DNA of 64,000 bases from DAOUBP01 sp034432655 (GTDB lineage: Bacteria > Chloroflexota > Anaerolineae > CG2-30-64-16): the NCBI GenBank assembly GCA_034432655.1, contig DAOUBP010000038.1:1-64000 (forward strand), read 5' to 3'. Made by a program: the position numbers and the translations under genes. The notes beneath the pieces were generated by a model. That model saw nothing but the letters and a program-made list of their open reading frames with translations, was not told where the DNA came from and did no database searches. Below, piece by piece: positions 7,126 through 14,871 of the stretch; position 1 is the stretch's first letter, and the number at the start of each line of letters is the position of its first letter.

Positions 7126-9165
7126 TCACGCCTCACGTCTCAACATCGCCAACAGCCCGCCCGCGTCCAAGATCGCCGCGACCGACGCGGAGAACGGCGG
7201 GAACGGGAATTCGCCGGCCGCGCAGGTCACAACGCCGCGGCCCAGGTCAATGCTGATGTGTGCACCGGGTTGGATAGCTGCAACCGCCTCGGGGCAGACG
7301 ATGGGGAGGAGGCCGTTGTTGACAGCGTTTCGGAAGTAGATCCTTGCGAAGGACGCCGCAATGATAACCCGAATCCCCGCCGCGCGCAAACAGGTGACGG
7401 CCTGCTCACGACTGGAGCCGCAGCCGAAGTTGCGGCCGGCTACGATGATGTCGCCCGGTTGAACATTGGCCGCGAAGGTCGGGTCGAGGTCCTCCAGCGC
7501 GTGGCGGGCCATCTCGGCTTCTTCCTTGATGGTGTAGGTGTATTTGCCCGGGAAGATGACGTCGGTGTTGACATCGTCGCCGTAGACCCAGGCGCGGCCG
7601 GAGAGGATGTTGGATGTTCGATGTTCGATGGACGATGGAGCGCGTTGCGTATTGCGTATTGCGTACTTCGTATCTGGGGTAACCTTTTGTTCTGGAATCG
7701 AGGCTTTAGCCGGTTTCGTGGGCGAAGCAGTAGACCGGCTCACATCTCGATCCCAGTCGTCTTGATTCGGAATCGAGGCTTTAGCCGGTTTGGTGGATGA
7801 AGCATCTGACCGGCTAAGGCCTCGAGTCCAGTCGCGCAATTCCTCCATGTACGGGATCCGCCCCAGGGCCGCGCTGGCGGCGACGACCGCAGGGCTGGCC
7901 AGGTAGATCCGGGCGTCGGGGTTGCCCATGCGGCCGCGGAAGTTGCGGTTGGCGGTGCTGATGACGGTCTCGCCCGCGGCGGGGATGCCCAGGTGGTTGC
8001 CCATGCACGGGCCGCAGCCGGGCGTGCCGATCAGCGCGCCGGCTTCGAGGAAGGTCTGGATGTAGCCCGCGGCCAGCGCATCCTGCAGCACCTGACTCGA
8101 TGCCGGGACAACCAGCAACCGCGTGCCCGCGGCAACGCGGCGCACCCGTCCGTCCGGCCCGCGCAGTGCCGCGGCGGCCTCTGCCAGGTCCTCCAGCCGG
8201 CCGTTGGTGCAGGTGCCGATGAAGGCCTGGTGGACCGGGGTGCCCGCCACCTCGGACAGCGGCACGACGTTTGCGGGGTTGTGGGGCACGGCGACGACCG
8301 GCTCCAACGCGCTCAGGTCCACGGTATGACGGGCGATGTAGGGCGCGTCCGGGTCGGGGTAGAGCGCGAGCGCAGCAAGGTTCATAGGGACGACTTCAGT
8401 CGTCCCGCCGCGCTCGGAACGGCTGAAGCCGTTACGACGAACTGCCAACCGTTCCGCCAGCCACGCGAACACCGCCTCGTCCGGTTCCAGGTACGCGCTT
8501 TTCGCGCCCGATTCGGCCAGCAGGTTGGGGAGCACCATCCGGCTCTCGATGCTCAGCGCCCGCAGCCCCGGCCCGCCGATCTCGATGGCCCGGTAGATGC
8601 CCGCCTCGGGGCCGAGCAGCTTCAGCAGCCACAGGCCCAGGTCTTTGGCGGTGACTCCGGGCCGCAGGCTGCCGATCAGGTCCACGCGGATCGTCTCCGG
8701 CACGCGCAGCCAGAGCTCGCCGGTGGCCCACAGCGCGGCAACCTCGCTGCGGCCGATGCCCGCGCCGAACGCGCCCAGCCAGCCGAAGTGCGTGGTGTGG
8801 CTGTCTGCGCCCAGGATGAGCTGGCCGGGCAGCACCAGCGCCTCCTCGCTGAGCACCTGATGGCAGATGCCCCGGCCGACGTCGAAGAAGTGCGTGATGC
8901 CCTGCTCGGCCACAAAGCGGCGCACCTCGGCGTGGTTCTGCGCGTGCTCGGCCGTGGGCGCGGGCACGGCGTGATCCAGGGTGATGGCCAGCCGCTCCGG
9001 GTAGCGCACCCGGTCGCGCCCCAGGCTGCGGAAGAGCCGGGCGATAGCTGCGGTGTTGTCGTGGCTCAGCACGATGTCGGGCCGGGCGTCCACGATCTGG
9101 CCGATGGCCGCGTGCGGCAGCCCCGCCGCGCGGGCCAGGGCTTTTTGGGCAAAAGTTTGTGACAT
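7126..9165 (-). CDS. Homoaconitase, large and small subunits fused
   Basis: It converts homocitrate to homoisocitrate through cis-homoaconitate. Start ATG 9165 has GAAAGG upstream. Residues 1-440 form the LeuC-like large domain, with GADSHTTHFG, the cluster ligands IGTCTNGR (Cys about 317) and GCGPCMGN (two Cys near 379-382). Residues about 520-679 form the LeuD-like swivel domain with GDDVNTDVIFPG and the substrate-binding GCGSSREQA. Thermus and archaeal homologues are normally two separate chains. Here the roughly 75-residue join is made of two copies of inverted-repeat element B plus heptamers. Residues 242-259 are a second insertion from element C. Specificity for homocitrate rather than isopropylmalate is inferred from the operon. 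Confidence 0.85.
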   Translation of the reverse strand: MSQTFAQKALARAAGLPHAAIGQIVDARPDIVLSHDNTAAIARLFRSLGRDRVRYPERLAITLDHAVPAPTAEHAQNHAEVRRFVAEQGITHFFDVGRGICHQVLSEEALVLPGQLILGADSHTTHFGWLGAFGAGIGRSEVAALWATGELWLRVPETIRVDLIGSLRPGVTAKDLGLWLLKLLGPEAGIYRAIEIGGPGLRALSIESRMVLPNLLAESGAKSAYLEPDEAVFAWLAERLAVRRNGFSRSERGGTTEVVPMNLAALALYPDPDAPYIARHTVDLSALEPVVAVPHNPANVVPLSEVAGTPVHQAFIGTCTNGRLEDLAEAAAALRGPDGRVRRVAAGTRLLVVPASSQVLQDALAAGYIQTFLEAGALIGTPGCGPCMGNHLGIPAAGETVISTANRNFRGRMGNPDARIYLASPAVVAASAALGRIPYMEELRDWTRGLSRSDASSTKPAKASIPNQDDWDRDVSRSTASPTKPAKASIPEQKVTPDTKYAIRNTQRAPSSIEHRTSNILSGRAWVYGDDVNTDVIFPGKYTYTIKEEAEMARHALEDLDPTFAANVQPGDIIVAGRNFGCGSSREQAVTCLRAAGIRVIIAASFARIYFRNAVNNGLLPIVCPEAVAAIQPGAHISIDLGRGVVTCAAGEFPFPPFSASVAAILDAGGLLAMLRREA
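7608..7674. repeat. Heptamer arrays in the homoaconitase linker
   Basis: GATGTTC-type units (7608-7640) run directly into GCGTATT/GCGTACT units (7641-7674). They encode the linker segment TKYAIRNTQRAP and the residues just after it. Confidence 0.7.
7693..7829. repeat. Two tandem copies of inverted-repeat element B
   Basis: Copies at about 7693-7754 and 7769-7829 each begin GGAATCGAGGCTTTAGCCGG and close with a degenerate complement ending near TCGAGTCC. A third copy lies at 63337-63397. Both copies here are translated in frame within the homoaconitase linker (TKPAKASIP appears twice). Confidence 0.75.
8387..8440. repeat. Inverted-repeat element C inside the homoaconitase gene
   Basis: GGACGACTTCAGTCGTCC is itself palindromic and is followed by GAACGGCTGAAGCCGTT, also palindromic. 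It adds about 17 in-frame residues (NGFSRSERGGTTEVVP) to the large-subunit domain. A partial relative lies at 4729-4753. Confidence 0.6.
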
Positions 9166-9197
9166 GCAACGCCTTTCTGATTCATGCGCAGGGTCAG

Positions 9198-9266
9198 CAT
9201 CCTCAGATGCGGTTTTCGGGCAAAGCCGTTCGCATCGGGGGCAAAGCCGTTCGCATCTGAGGATGC
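9198..9266. repeat. Inverted-repeat element A, copy 2
   Basis: Perfect 15-base arms (GCATCCTCAGATGCG and its complement) enclose two GCAAAGCCGTTCGCATC-like repeats. It sits in the 137-base spacer between homocitrate synthase and homoaconitase. It is followed at 9277-9306 by AATCTACC/ATTTACC/GGTTACC-type octamers. Confidence 0.7.
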
Positions 9267-9302
9267 TCACTCCACAATCTACCAATTTACCAGGTTACCA
9301 AC

Positions 9303-10451
9303 CTACCCATGTATCCCGTTCGCCCAATTTCGCAACAGGTTATCCACGTCGTCCAAGGTCAGGGCGCGTTCGTCGGCCAAAGCCTTGATATGCTGCGTCA
9401 GCTTCTTGACCTTGGCGTCGGTCAGCTCCAGGCCGAGCTGGTCGGCGCGGGCTTTCACCGCGTTCCAGCCGGTGAGCCGGTGTGCGATGGAGATGTAGCG
9501 GGTCAGGCCGAAGTCGTGCGGGTCCAGCGCCTCGTAGGTCTCCGGTGCGTTGAGCAGCGCCTTGGCGTGGATGCCGGCCTTGTGGGTGAACGCGCTGTAG
9601 CCGGTGATCTGGTTGTTGAACGGGATGTCCACGTTCACCATCTCGGCCACCATCATCTCCAGCGCCCGCAGCCGCTCGAGCCGGTACTTGCGCCGGGTAG
9701 CCTCCCGGTCGTAGGTGTACATGCGGGCCACGAAGCCACCCAGCGACGGGATGCCGTTGCGCTCGCCGATGCCCAGCACCGAGGTGTCAATGTGCGTGGC
9801 GCCGGCCTCCAGCGCGGTGAACGCGTTGGCGATCGCGCAGCCGGAGTCGTTGTGGCCGTGGAACTCGATGTCGCAGCGGGTCAACCGGCGTAGCGTGCCC
9901 ACCAGCCGGGCGACCTGGGTCGGCGTGGCGATCCCCACCGTGTCGGCGATGCCCAGCCGGTTCACCACCCCCAGCCTGTCCACCGCCAGGTAGACCCGCA
10001 ACAGCTCGGCCTCGTCGCTGCGGAAGGAATCCTCGGTGCTGAAGCGCAGTTCGATGTCGGGCGCCTGCTGGCGGATCCACGGCAGCACGTCCGCGGCCAG
10101 ATCAATGATCTCGTCAATGCTCTTGCCGTGGCTGAACTGGCGCAGCTTCGACGATGTGCCGATGACCACATCCACGCCGTCCACGCCGGCATCCAACGCG
10201 ACCGCGGCGTCCTCCTTGTGGCAGCGGATGTGGGTCAGGACGCGGGCGCGCAGCCCCAACCGGGCGACCGTGCGCAGGTCGGCCAGGCTGCCCGGCGACG
10301 CCTGCGGCGAGGTCAGTTCCAGGTATTCCACCCCGAACTCGTCCAGCGCCCGCGCGATGCGGATCTTCTGCTCGGTGGTGAACGCCGCGTTGATGAACTG
10401 TTCCCCTTCGCGAAGGGTAGAGTCTATGATGGCGTAGTTGTCCAGGGACAT
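9303..10451 (-). CDS. Homocitrate synthase
   Basis: It condenses 2-oxoglutarate and acetyl-CoA to homocitrate, the committed step of the alpha-aminoadipate pathway. The 382-aa protein shows the DRE-TIM metallolyase signatures: STLREGEQF near residue 11, the HGHNDSGCAIAN metal-binding motif near 195, and HKAGIHAKALL near 290. The C-terminal residues 330-382 form a regulatory-type tail. The single-chain length and HKAGIH motif fit homocitrate synthases of the Thermus type rather than the longer isopropylmalate synthases. In Thermus this enzyme is feedback-inhibited by lysine; whether that holds here is not visible. Confidence 0.87.
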   Translation of the reverse strand: MSLDNYAIIDSTLREGEQFINAAFTTEQKIRIARALDEFGVEYLELTSPQASPGSLADLRTVARLGLRARVLTHIRCHKEDAAVALDAGVDGVDVVIGTSSKLRQFSHGKSIDEIIDLAADVLPWIRQQAPDIELRFSTEDSFRSDEAELLRVYLAVDRLGVVNRLGIADTVGIATPTQVARLVGTLRRLTRCDIEFHGHNDSGCAIANAFTALEAGATHIDTSVLGIGERNGIPSLGGFVARMYTYDREATRRKYRLERLRALEMMVAEMVNVDIPFNNQITGYSAFTHKAGIHAKALLNAPETYEALDPHDFGLTRYISIAHRLTGWNAVKARADQLGLELTDAKVKKLTQHIKALADERALTLDDVDNLLRNWANGIHG

Positions 10452-10460
10452 GGGTTGCTC

Positions 10461-10655
10461 CGTGATGCGTATTGCGTACTGCGTACTGCGTATTGCGTAC
10501 TGCGTACTACGTATTGCGTATTGCGTACTGCGTGATGCATGATGCGTTAATTCGCTGATTCGTCATTCGTCCTTCGTCCTTCGTCCTTCGTCCTTCGTCC
10601 TTCGTCATTCGTCCTTCGTCATTCGTCCTTCGTCCTTCGTCATTCGTCCTTCGTC
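10461..10655. repeat. GCGTAYT array followed by CTTCGTC array
   Basis: The whole 202-base spacer between lysJ and homocitrate synthase is repeat. About ten GCGTACT/GCGTATT units (10461-10546) pass through a short degenerate stretch into about thirteen CTTCGTC/ATTCGTC units (10561-10655). The lysJ stop codon is formed within the last CTTCGTC unit. I see no terminator or promoter in it. Confidence 0.9.
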
Positions 10656-11871
10656 AAGTAAGTGCAGTTTCGATCGCCTCTGCCACCCGCTCCAAATCCT
10701 CCTCCTCGATCACCAGCGGCGGGAGGAGGCGGAGGACGGTGGCGCCGGCGGGGAGGGCGAGGACGCCCAGGGCTTGCAGCCGCTGCAGGATGGGCGTGAC
10801 TTTGACCTTCAGCTCGATGCCGATCAGCAGGCCCAGGCCACGCACCTCGCGGATGAGCGGCGAGTTGATGGCGCGCAGGCGGGCTTGCATGTGCTCGCCC
10901 AGCCGCGCGGCGCGTTGGGGGAGGATTTCGGTTGTAATCGTATCAATCGCCGCCAGCGCGGCCGCGCAGGCCAGCGGGTTGCCGCCGAAGGTGCTGCCGT
11001 GGGTCATGGGGCGAATGCCGGCGACACGCGGCCCGATCAGGCAGGCGCCCATCGGCAGGCCGCCAGCCATGGACTTGGCGACCGTCATCAGATCGGGAGC
11101 CAGGCCATAGTGCTCGCAGGCGAACAGCCGGCCCGTGCGACCGAAGCCGGTTTGGATCTCGTCCAGGATCAGCAGCGCGCCCCGCTCCCAGCAGACGCGC
11201 TGCGCCGTCTCCAGGAACCCGGGCGTCGCCGGGTGGACCCCGCCTTCGCCCTGCACGACTTCCAGCAGCACCGCGGCCGTCTGGTCGGTCACCGCCCGTT
11301 CCAGCGCCGCACTGTCGTTGAACGGGATGTGGCTGAAGCCGGGCACCAGCGGCTCGAAGGGCTGGCGGTACTCGCGGTTCCACGTCGCCGACAGCGCGCC
11401 CAGAGTGCGACCGTGGAAGCCGCGCATGGCCGCCACGATCCCGCTGCGGCCGGTGCTCAGCCGGGCGAACTTGATGGCCGCCTCCACCGCCTCCGCACCG
11501 GAGTTGCACAGGAACGCGCGCTCCAGCCCGGCCGGCGCGATCGCGGTCAGGCGGGCCAGCAGCTCGGCGCGGCGGTCGTTGTAGAAGATCTCCGGGCAGG
11601 AGATGAGGGTGGCTGCCTGCCCGGCGATGGCCGCGACCACTGCCGGGTGCGCGTGGCCCAGGTTGGCCGCGCCCTGCCCGCCCACGCAGTCAATGTACTC
11701 CCGGCCCTCCGCGTCCCAGACCCGCGCGCCCTGTCCTCGCACGATCGCCAGCGGCCGCTTGGGGTAAACGCCGGAGGTGTGGCGCGATTCGAGGGAGAGG
11801 ATGGTAGATTGGTAGGTTGGTAGATTGGTAGATTGGTAGGTTGGTGGGTGGATGGGACGAGTGTCAGTCAT
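10654..11871 (-). CDS. lysJ: [LysW]-aminoadipate semialdehyde transaminase (LysJ)
   Basis: A class III PLP aminotransferase that converts LysW-aminoadipate semialdehyde to LysW-lysine, with glutamate as likely donor. Motifs: CNSGAEAVEAAIKFAR (phosphate site), GFHGRTLGALS, the LDEIQTGFGRTG Asp motif, the PLP lysine in TVAKSMAGG (about residue 265) and HGSTFGGNPL. Start ATG 11871 has GGAGG at -7 and overlaps the end of lysZ by 8 bases, consistent with translational coupling. Residues about 7-24 (PTYQSTNLPTYQST) are encoded by the GGTAGATT octamer array. ArgD-like acetylornithine aminotransferases are the close alternative; context decides. Confidence 0.88.
   Translation of the reverse strand: MTDTRPIHPPTYQSTNLPTYQSTILSLESRHTSGVYPKRPLAIVRGQGARVWDAEGREYIDCVGGQGAANLGHAHPAVVAAIAGQAATLISCPEIFYNDRRAELLARLTAIAPAGLERAFLCNSGAEAVEAAIKFARLSTGRSGIVAAMRGFHGRTLGALSATWNREYRQPFEPLVPGFSHIPFNDSAALERAVTDQTAAVLLEVVQGEGGVHPATPGFLETAQRVCWERGALLILDEIQTGFGRTGRLFACEHYGLAPDLMTVAKSMAGGLPMGACLIGPRVAGIRPMTHGSTFGGNPLACAAALAAIDTITTEILPQRAARLGEHMQARLRAINSPLIREVRGLGLLIGIELKVKVTPILQRLQALGVLALPAGATVLRLLPPLVIEEEDLERVAEAIETALT
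11798..11850. repeat. GGTAGATT/GGTAGGTT octamer array at the start of lysJ
   Basis: About six 8-base units on the + strand. Degenerate complement-orientation units (ATCTACC, TTTACCAAC) lie at 11900-11945 within the end of lysZ, and others at 9277-9306. On the strand used by lysJ the array has no stop codon. Confidence 0.8.
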
Positions 11872-12757
11872 GGGAGACCTCCCCCAATTCACCAAGTCCC
11901 AATCTACCAGTTCCTACTTTACCAACCCCCAATTTACCAACTTCCACTGTGCCAATCACAGTCCCCTCCCCGGCCAGCGCGGCGCGCACCGGGTGCGGGC
12001 GACGGGAGTCGGCCAGGATGACGGCGGGGACGCCGCCGGCCAGGGCCTCGCGGGCGGCCAGCAGCTTCTTCTTCATGCGGCCCTGGGCCAGGCCTTCGAC
12101 CGCGTCCAGGTGAGAGGGCGCCACGTGGCGCACCAGGCTGCTTTCGTCCGGGAAGTTCGCCAGCAGGCCGGGCACGTTGCTGAGGATGATCAGCGCGCCG
12201 GCCCCTAGCGCGACCGCCAGCGCCGCCGCGGCCCGGTCGCCGTCCACGTTGAGCCGCTCGCCCTGCGCGCCCAACGCCAGCGGCGCGATGACCGGGGTGT
12301 AGCCGGCGCCCAGCATCAGCCGCAGCAGGTCGCCGTTGGCCGTTTCGAGCTGGCCGGTGTAGTCGTCACGGATGATCCGCTGCCGGCCGTTTTCCACCGC
12401 GCGCACCGCGTCCTTCCGCCGGGCCACCAGCAGCCGGCCGTCCACGCCCGACAGCCCGACCGCGTTGCAGCCCAGCGCCTGGAGCCGGGCCACCAGCGCC
12501 TTGTTCACCTGCCCGGCCGCGGCCGCCACGTAGAGCTCCAGCATCTCCGGGTCGGTGTAGCGGCTGACGTGGCCCGAGGGCGAGGTGATGTGCCGCACCG
12601 GCACGCCCGCTCGCGCGGCCAGCGCATCGGCCGCGGCCGACGTGCCGTGCACCAGCACGACCGGCCAACCCTCGGCCGCCAGCCCCGCGCTATCTGCCAG
12701 CACGGCGTCGGCATCCACCCCCGCCGCGCCGCCGAGTTTGATGATGATGGGATACAT
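11864..12757 (-). CDS. lysZ: [LysW]-aminoadipate kinase (LysZ)
   Basis: An amino acid kinase family protein that phosphorylates the gamma/delta carboxyl of LysW-bound aminoadipate. Visible are the N-terminal IIKLGGAAG lysine-glycine motif, VLVHGTSAAAD, the SGVDG segment, LNVDGDRAAAALA and the LSNVPGLL and GRMKKKLLAA elements typical of ArgB/LysZ. Length is 297 aa; residues from about 272 on (VGKLGVGKVGTGRLG) are a repeat-encoded Gly-rich tail. lysJ begins inside its last codons. Acetylglutamate kinase is the alternative, but the LysW operon supports LysZ. Confidence 0.88.
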   Translation of the reverse strand: MYPIIIKLGGAAGVDADAVLADSAGLAAEGWPVVLVHGTSAAADALAARAGVPVRHITSPSGHVSRYTDPEMLELYVAAAAGQVNKALVARLQALGCNAVGLSGVDGRLLVARRKDAVRAVENGRQRIIRDDYTGQLETANGDLLRLMLGAGYTPVIAPLALGAQGERLNVDGDRAAAALAVALGAGALIILSNVPGLLANFPDESSLVRHVAPSHLDAVEGLAQGRMKKKLLAAREALAGGVPAVILADSRRPHPVRAALAGEGTVIGTVEVGKLGVGKVGTGRLGLGELGEVSHD

Positions 12758-12768
12758 GAGTGCTCCTG

Positions 12769-12855
12769 TTGCGTATTGCGTACTGCGTATTGCGTACTGC
12801 GTATCTTCTCCAGGCGGTACGCAGTACGAAGTACGAAGTACGAAGTACGGAGTAT
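12769..12855. repeat. Heptamer arrays of opposite polarity between lysZ and lysY
   Basis: GCGTATT/GCGTACT units (12769-12804) face GTACGCA/GTACGAA units (12816-12855), an inverted arrangement that could fold. It fills the 99-base spacer almost completely. Confidence 0.85.
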
Positions 12856-12856
12856 G

Positions 12857-13912
12857 CTATATCGGGTGCAGTCCTGTAGACTTCAACCCAGCCGTTTCGT
12901 CCAGCCCGCACATCAGGTTCATGCACTGCACCGCGCTGCCGGCCGCGCCTTTGCCCAGGTTATCAATGGCGGCCAGGGCCACCAGGCGGCCGGTGGCCGG
13001 CTCCAGCTCCCAGCCGACGTCGGCCAGGTTCGTGCCGGCCAGCAGCTTCGGCTCCGGGTGGCGGTAGATGCCGCCCCGCTCGTGGACGATGCGCACGAAC
13101 GGCTCCTGGCCGTAGGCCGCGCGGTAGGCCCGCCAGAGGTCTTTGTCGCTCAGGCCGGGCTGCACCCACGCGTGCGCGGTCGCCAGCACCCCGCGCACCA
13201 GCTCGATCGAGGTCACCGACAGATGCACATCTCCGATCCCCAACACCTGCCGCACCTCGGCCTGGTGGCGGTGGCCGGTGGGCGCGAAGGAGCGCACCGC
13301 GCCGGCCCGCTCCGGATGATGCGACGCCGCGTTCGCGGCCGCGCCCCCCTCGGACGACCCTGCCTTCACGTCCACGATCACCGGTCGGTCGGCCCGCAGC
13401 AGCCCGGCCCGGACCAGCGGCAGCAGCGCCAGGACGGCGGCGGTCGCGTTGCAGCCGACGCCGGAAGCATATTGCGTACTGCGTATTGCGTCGCGGTTGG
13501 CTTCGGGGAGGCCGTAGGTGAAGCGTGAGAGCCAGTCGGGGGCGGCGTGGGGTTCGCCGTAGGTGGCTTGATAGGTTTGCGGGTCGGAGAGGCGGAAGTC
13601 GGCGGAGAGGTCAATGATGCGGGGGGCGAGGCGGGCAAAGTGCTCGATGCGGCGCTGGGCCTGGCCGTGGGGCAGCGCCAGGAACAGCACGTCGCACGGG
13701 GCCAGCTCGCTGAGGGCCGTGAAGCGTATGGGCGGGATCCGGCCGCCCACGGGCCGCAGGTTGGGGTGCAGGCTGTGCACGTACTCGCCCGCGTGCGACT
13801 CGGAGGTCACCTGCGCCAGCTCGACGGCCGGGTGGCCCAACAGCAGCCGGATCAGCTCGCCCCCGCCGTAGCCGGAGCCGCCGACGATGGAGACGCGGAG
13901 GGGGGCGGTCAT
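12857..13912 (-). CDS. lysY: [LysW]-aminoadipyl phosphate reductase (LysY)
   Basis: An ArgC-like NADPH-dependent reductase giving LysW-aminoadipate semialdehyde. The N-terminal Rossmann motif is IVGGSGYGGGELIRLL; the catalytic Cys lies in SGVGCNATAA (about residue 154); the C-terminal domain has APTGHRHQAEV with the catalytic His and IDNLGKGAAGSAVQ. ATG 13912 overlaps the lysX stop (ATGA). Residues about 140-148 (AIRSTQYA) are encoded by GCGTAYT heptamers only a few residues before the active-site Cys, where relatives carry a short non-repetitive segment. The reductase is probably still functional because all motifs remain. Confidence 0.88.
   Translation of the reverse strand: MTAPLRVSIVGGSGYGGGELIRLLLGHPAVELAQVTSESHAGEYVHSLHPNLRPVGGRIPPIRFTALSELAPCDVLFLALPHGQAQRRIEHFARLAPRIIDLSADFRLSDPQTYQATYGEPHAAPDWLSRFTYGLPEANRDAIRSTQYASGVGCNATAAVLALLPLVRAGLLRADRPVIVDVKAGSSEGGAAANAASHHPERAGAVRSFAPTGHRHQAEVRQVLGIGDVHLSVTSIELVRGVLATAHAWVQPGLSDKDLWRAYRAAYGQEPFVRIVHERGGIYRHPEPKLLAGTNLADVGWELEPATGRLVALAAIDNLGKGAAGSAVQCMNLMCGLDETAGLKSTGLHPI
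13468..13492. repeat. Heptamer insertion next to the LysY catalytic cysteine
   Basis: Three to four GCGTAYT units in frame inside lysY. Confidence 0.75.
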
Positions 13913-14871
13913 GGGCGGGCCTCCGGGGTGGTATTGCGTATTGCGTATTGCGTACTGCTTGCCGTTGAATGAGCAGTTCTCTCATGGTCTACGCAGTATG
14001 CAGTACGCAGTACGTACTCTGCCACCCGCGCCGGGATATCCACCCCCGTCGTGTGAATGCTGTTGCGGAACTCCATGGTGTGGTTCACCTCGTTGACCAG
14101 GAAGCCGCGATCGGGGTCTTCCAGCACGTCAATCGCGAGGACGCCGCCGCCCACGGCTGCCGCGGCCCGGCGGCAGAGGTCGTCCAGCTCCGGCGTCACC
14201 GGGCAGTTGGAGGCCTGGCCCCCGCGCGCGGTGTTGGTGATCCAGTGCGTCGAGCCCCGGTAGATCGCCGCGATGGTCTCGTCGCCCACGACGAAGGCGC
14301 GGATGTCGCGGCCGGGCTTGCGGATGTATTCCTGGATGTAGAAGATGCTGTGCAGGTAGTTGCCCAGCACCTCCTTGTGTTCCAGGATCGCCTCGGCCGC
14401 GTCCCGGTCGTTGATGCGGGCCAGCAGTCGGCCCCACGAGCCGACCAGCGGCTTGAGCACGACCGGGTAGCCCAGTTCTTCGATGGCTTGCAAGGCCGCT
14501 TCGGGGGTGAAGGCCACGCGCGTGCGAGGCTGCGGGATGCCGGCCTCGGCCAGCGCCGCGCTGGTCAGCAGCTTGTCCCAGCACGTGGCCGCGGTGCGAT
14601 AGGTGTTGACCGTGGGGATCCCGGCCGCCTGGAGCAGCCGCAGCGCATAGATGCCGCGTGCCGCGCTGACGGAGCGCTCGAGGACGATGTCGGCGCGGAT
14701 GTTGTAGGGCGAGATTCCATCTCGCCCCACCGGCAGCACCAGCTCATCATCGTTTACCAGCTGCACCGTCGCGCCGGTGGCTTCCAGCGCGGCCAGCAGC
14801 AGCTTCTCCTCCACGCGGATGCGGGAGACGATCATCGCGACGGTGATCTGGGAGTGACCGTTCTTGCTCAT
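13909..14871 (-). CDS. lysX: Alpha-aminoadipate-LysW ligase (LysX)
   Basis: An ATP-grasp (RimK-like) enzyme that joins the amino group of aminoadipate to the C-terminal Glu of LysW. Seen: VLKPLVGSWGRLLA (ATP-binding lysine), IQEYIRKPGRDIRAFVVG, ARGGQASNCPVTPEL, and the metal-binding LVNEVNHTMEFRNS. Start ATG 14871 overlaps the lysW stop (ATGA). The length of 320 aa exceeds that of Thermus LysX (about 280). Residues about 285-314 come from facing heptamer arrays (13931-13958 and 13990-14014) and include STQYAIRNT. Aminoadipate versus glutamate specificity cannot be decided; the operon argues for lysine synthesis. Confidence 0.9.
   Translation of the reverse strand: MSKNGHSQITVAMIVSRIRVEEKLLLAALEATGATVQLVNDDELVLPVGRDGISPYNIRADIVLERSVSAARGIYALRLLQAAGIPTVNTYRTAATCWDKLLTSAALAEAGIPQPRTRVAFTPEAALQAIEELGYPVVLKPLVGSWGRLLARINDRDAAEAILEHKEVLGNYLHSIFYIQEYIRKPGRDIRAFVVGDETIAAIYRGSTHWITNTARGGQASNCPVTPELDDLCRRAAAAVGGGVLAIDVLEDPDRGFLVNEVNHTMEFRNSIHTTGVDIPARVAEYVLRTAYCVDHERTAHSTASSTQYAIRNTTPEARP
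13931..14014. repeat. Facing heptamer arrays at the lysX 3' end
   Basis: GCGTATT units (13931-13958) and complement-type units ACGCAGT (13990-14014) flank about 30 unique bases. All are translated as the C-terminal tail of LysX. Confidence 0.75.
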
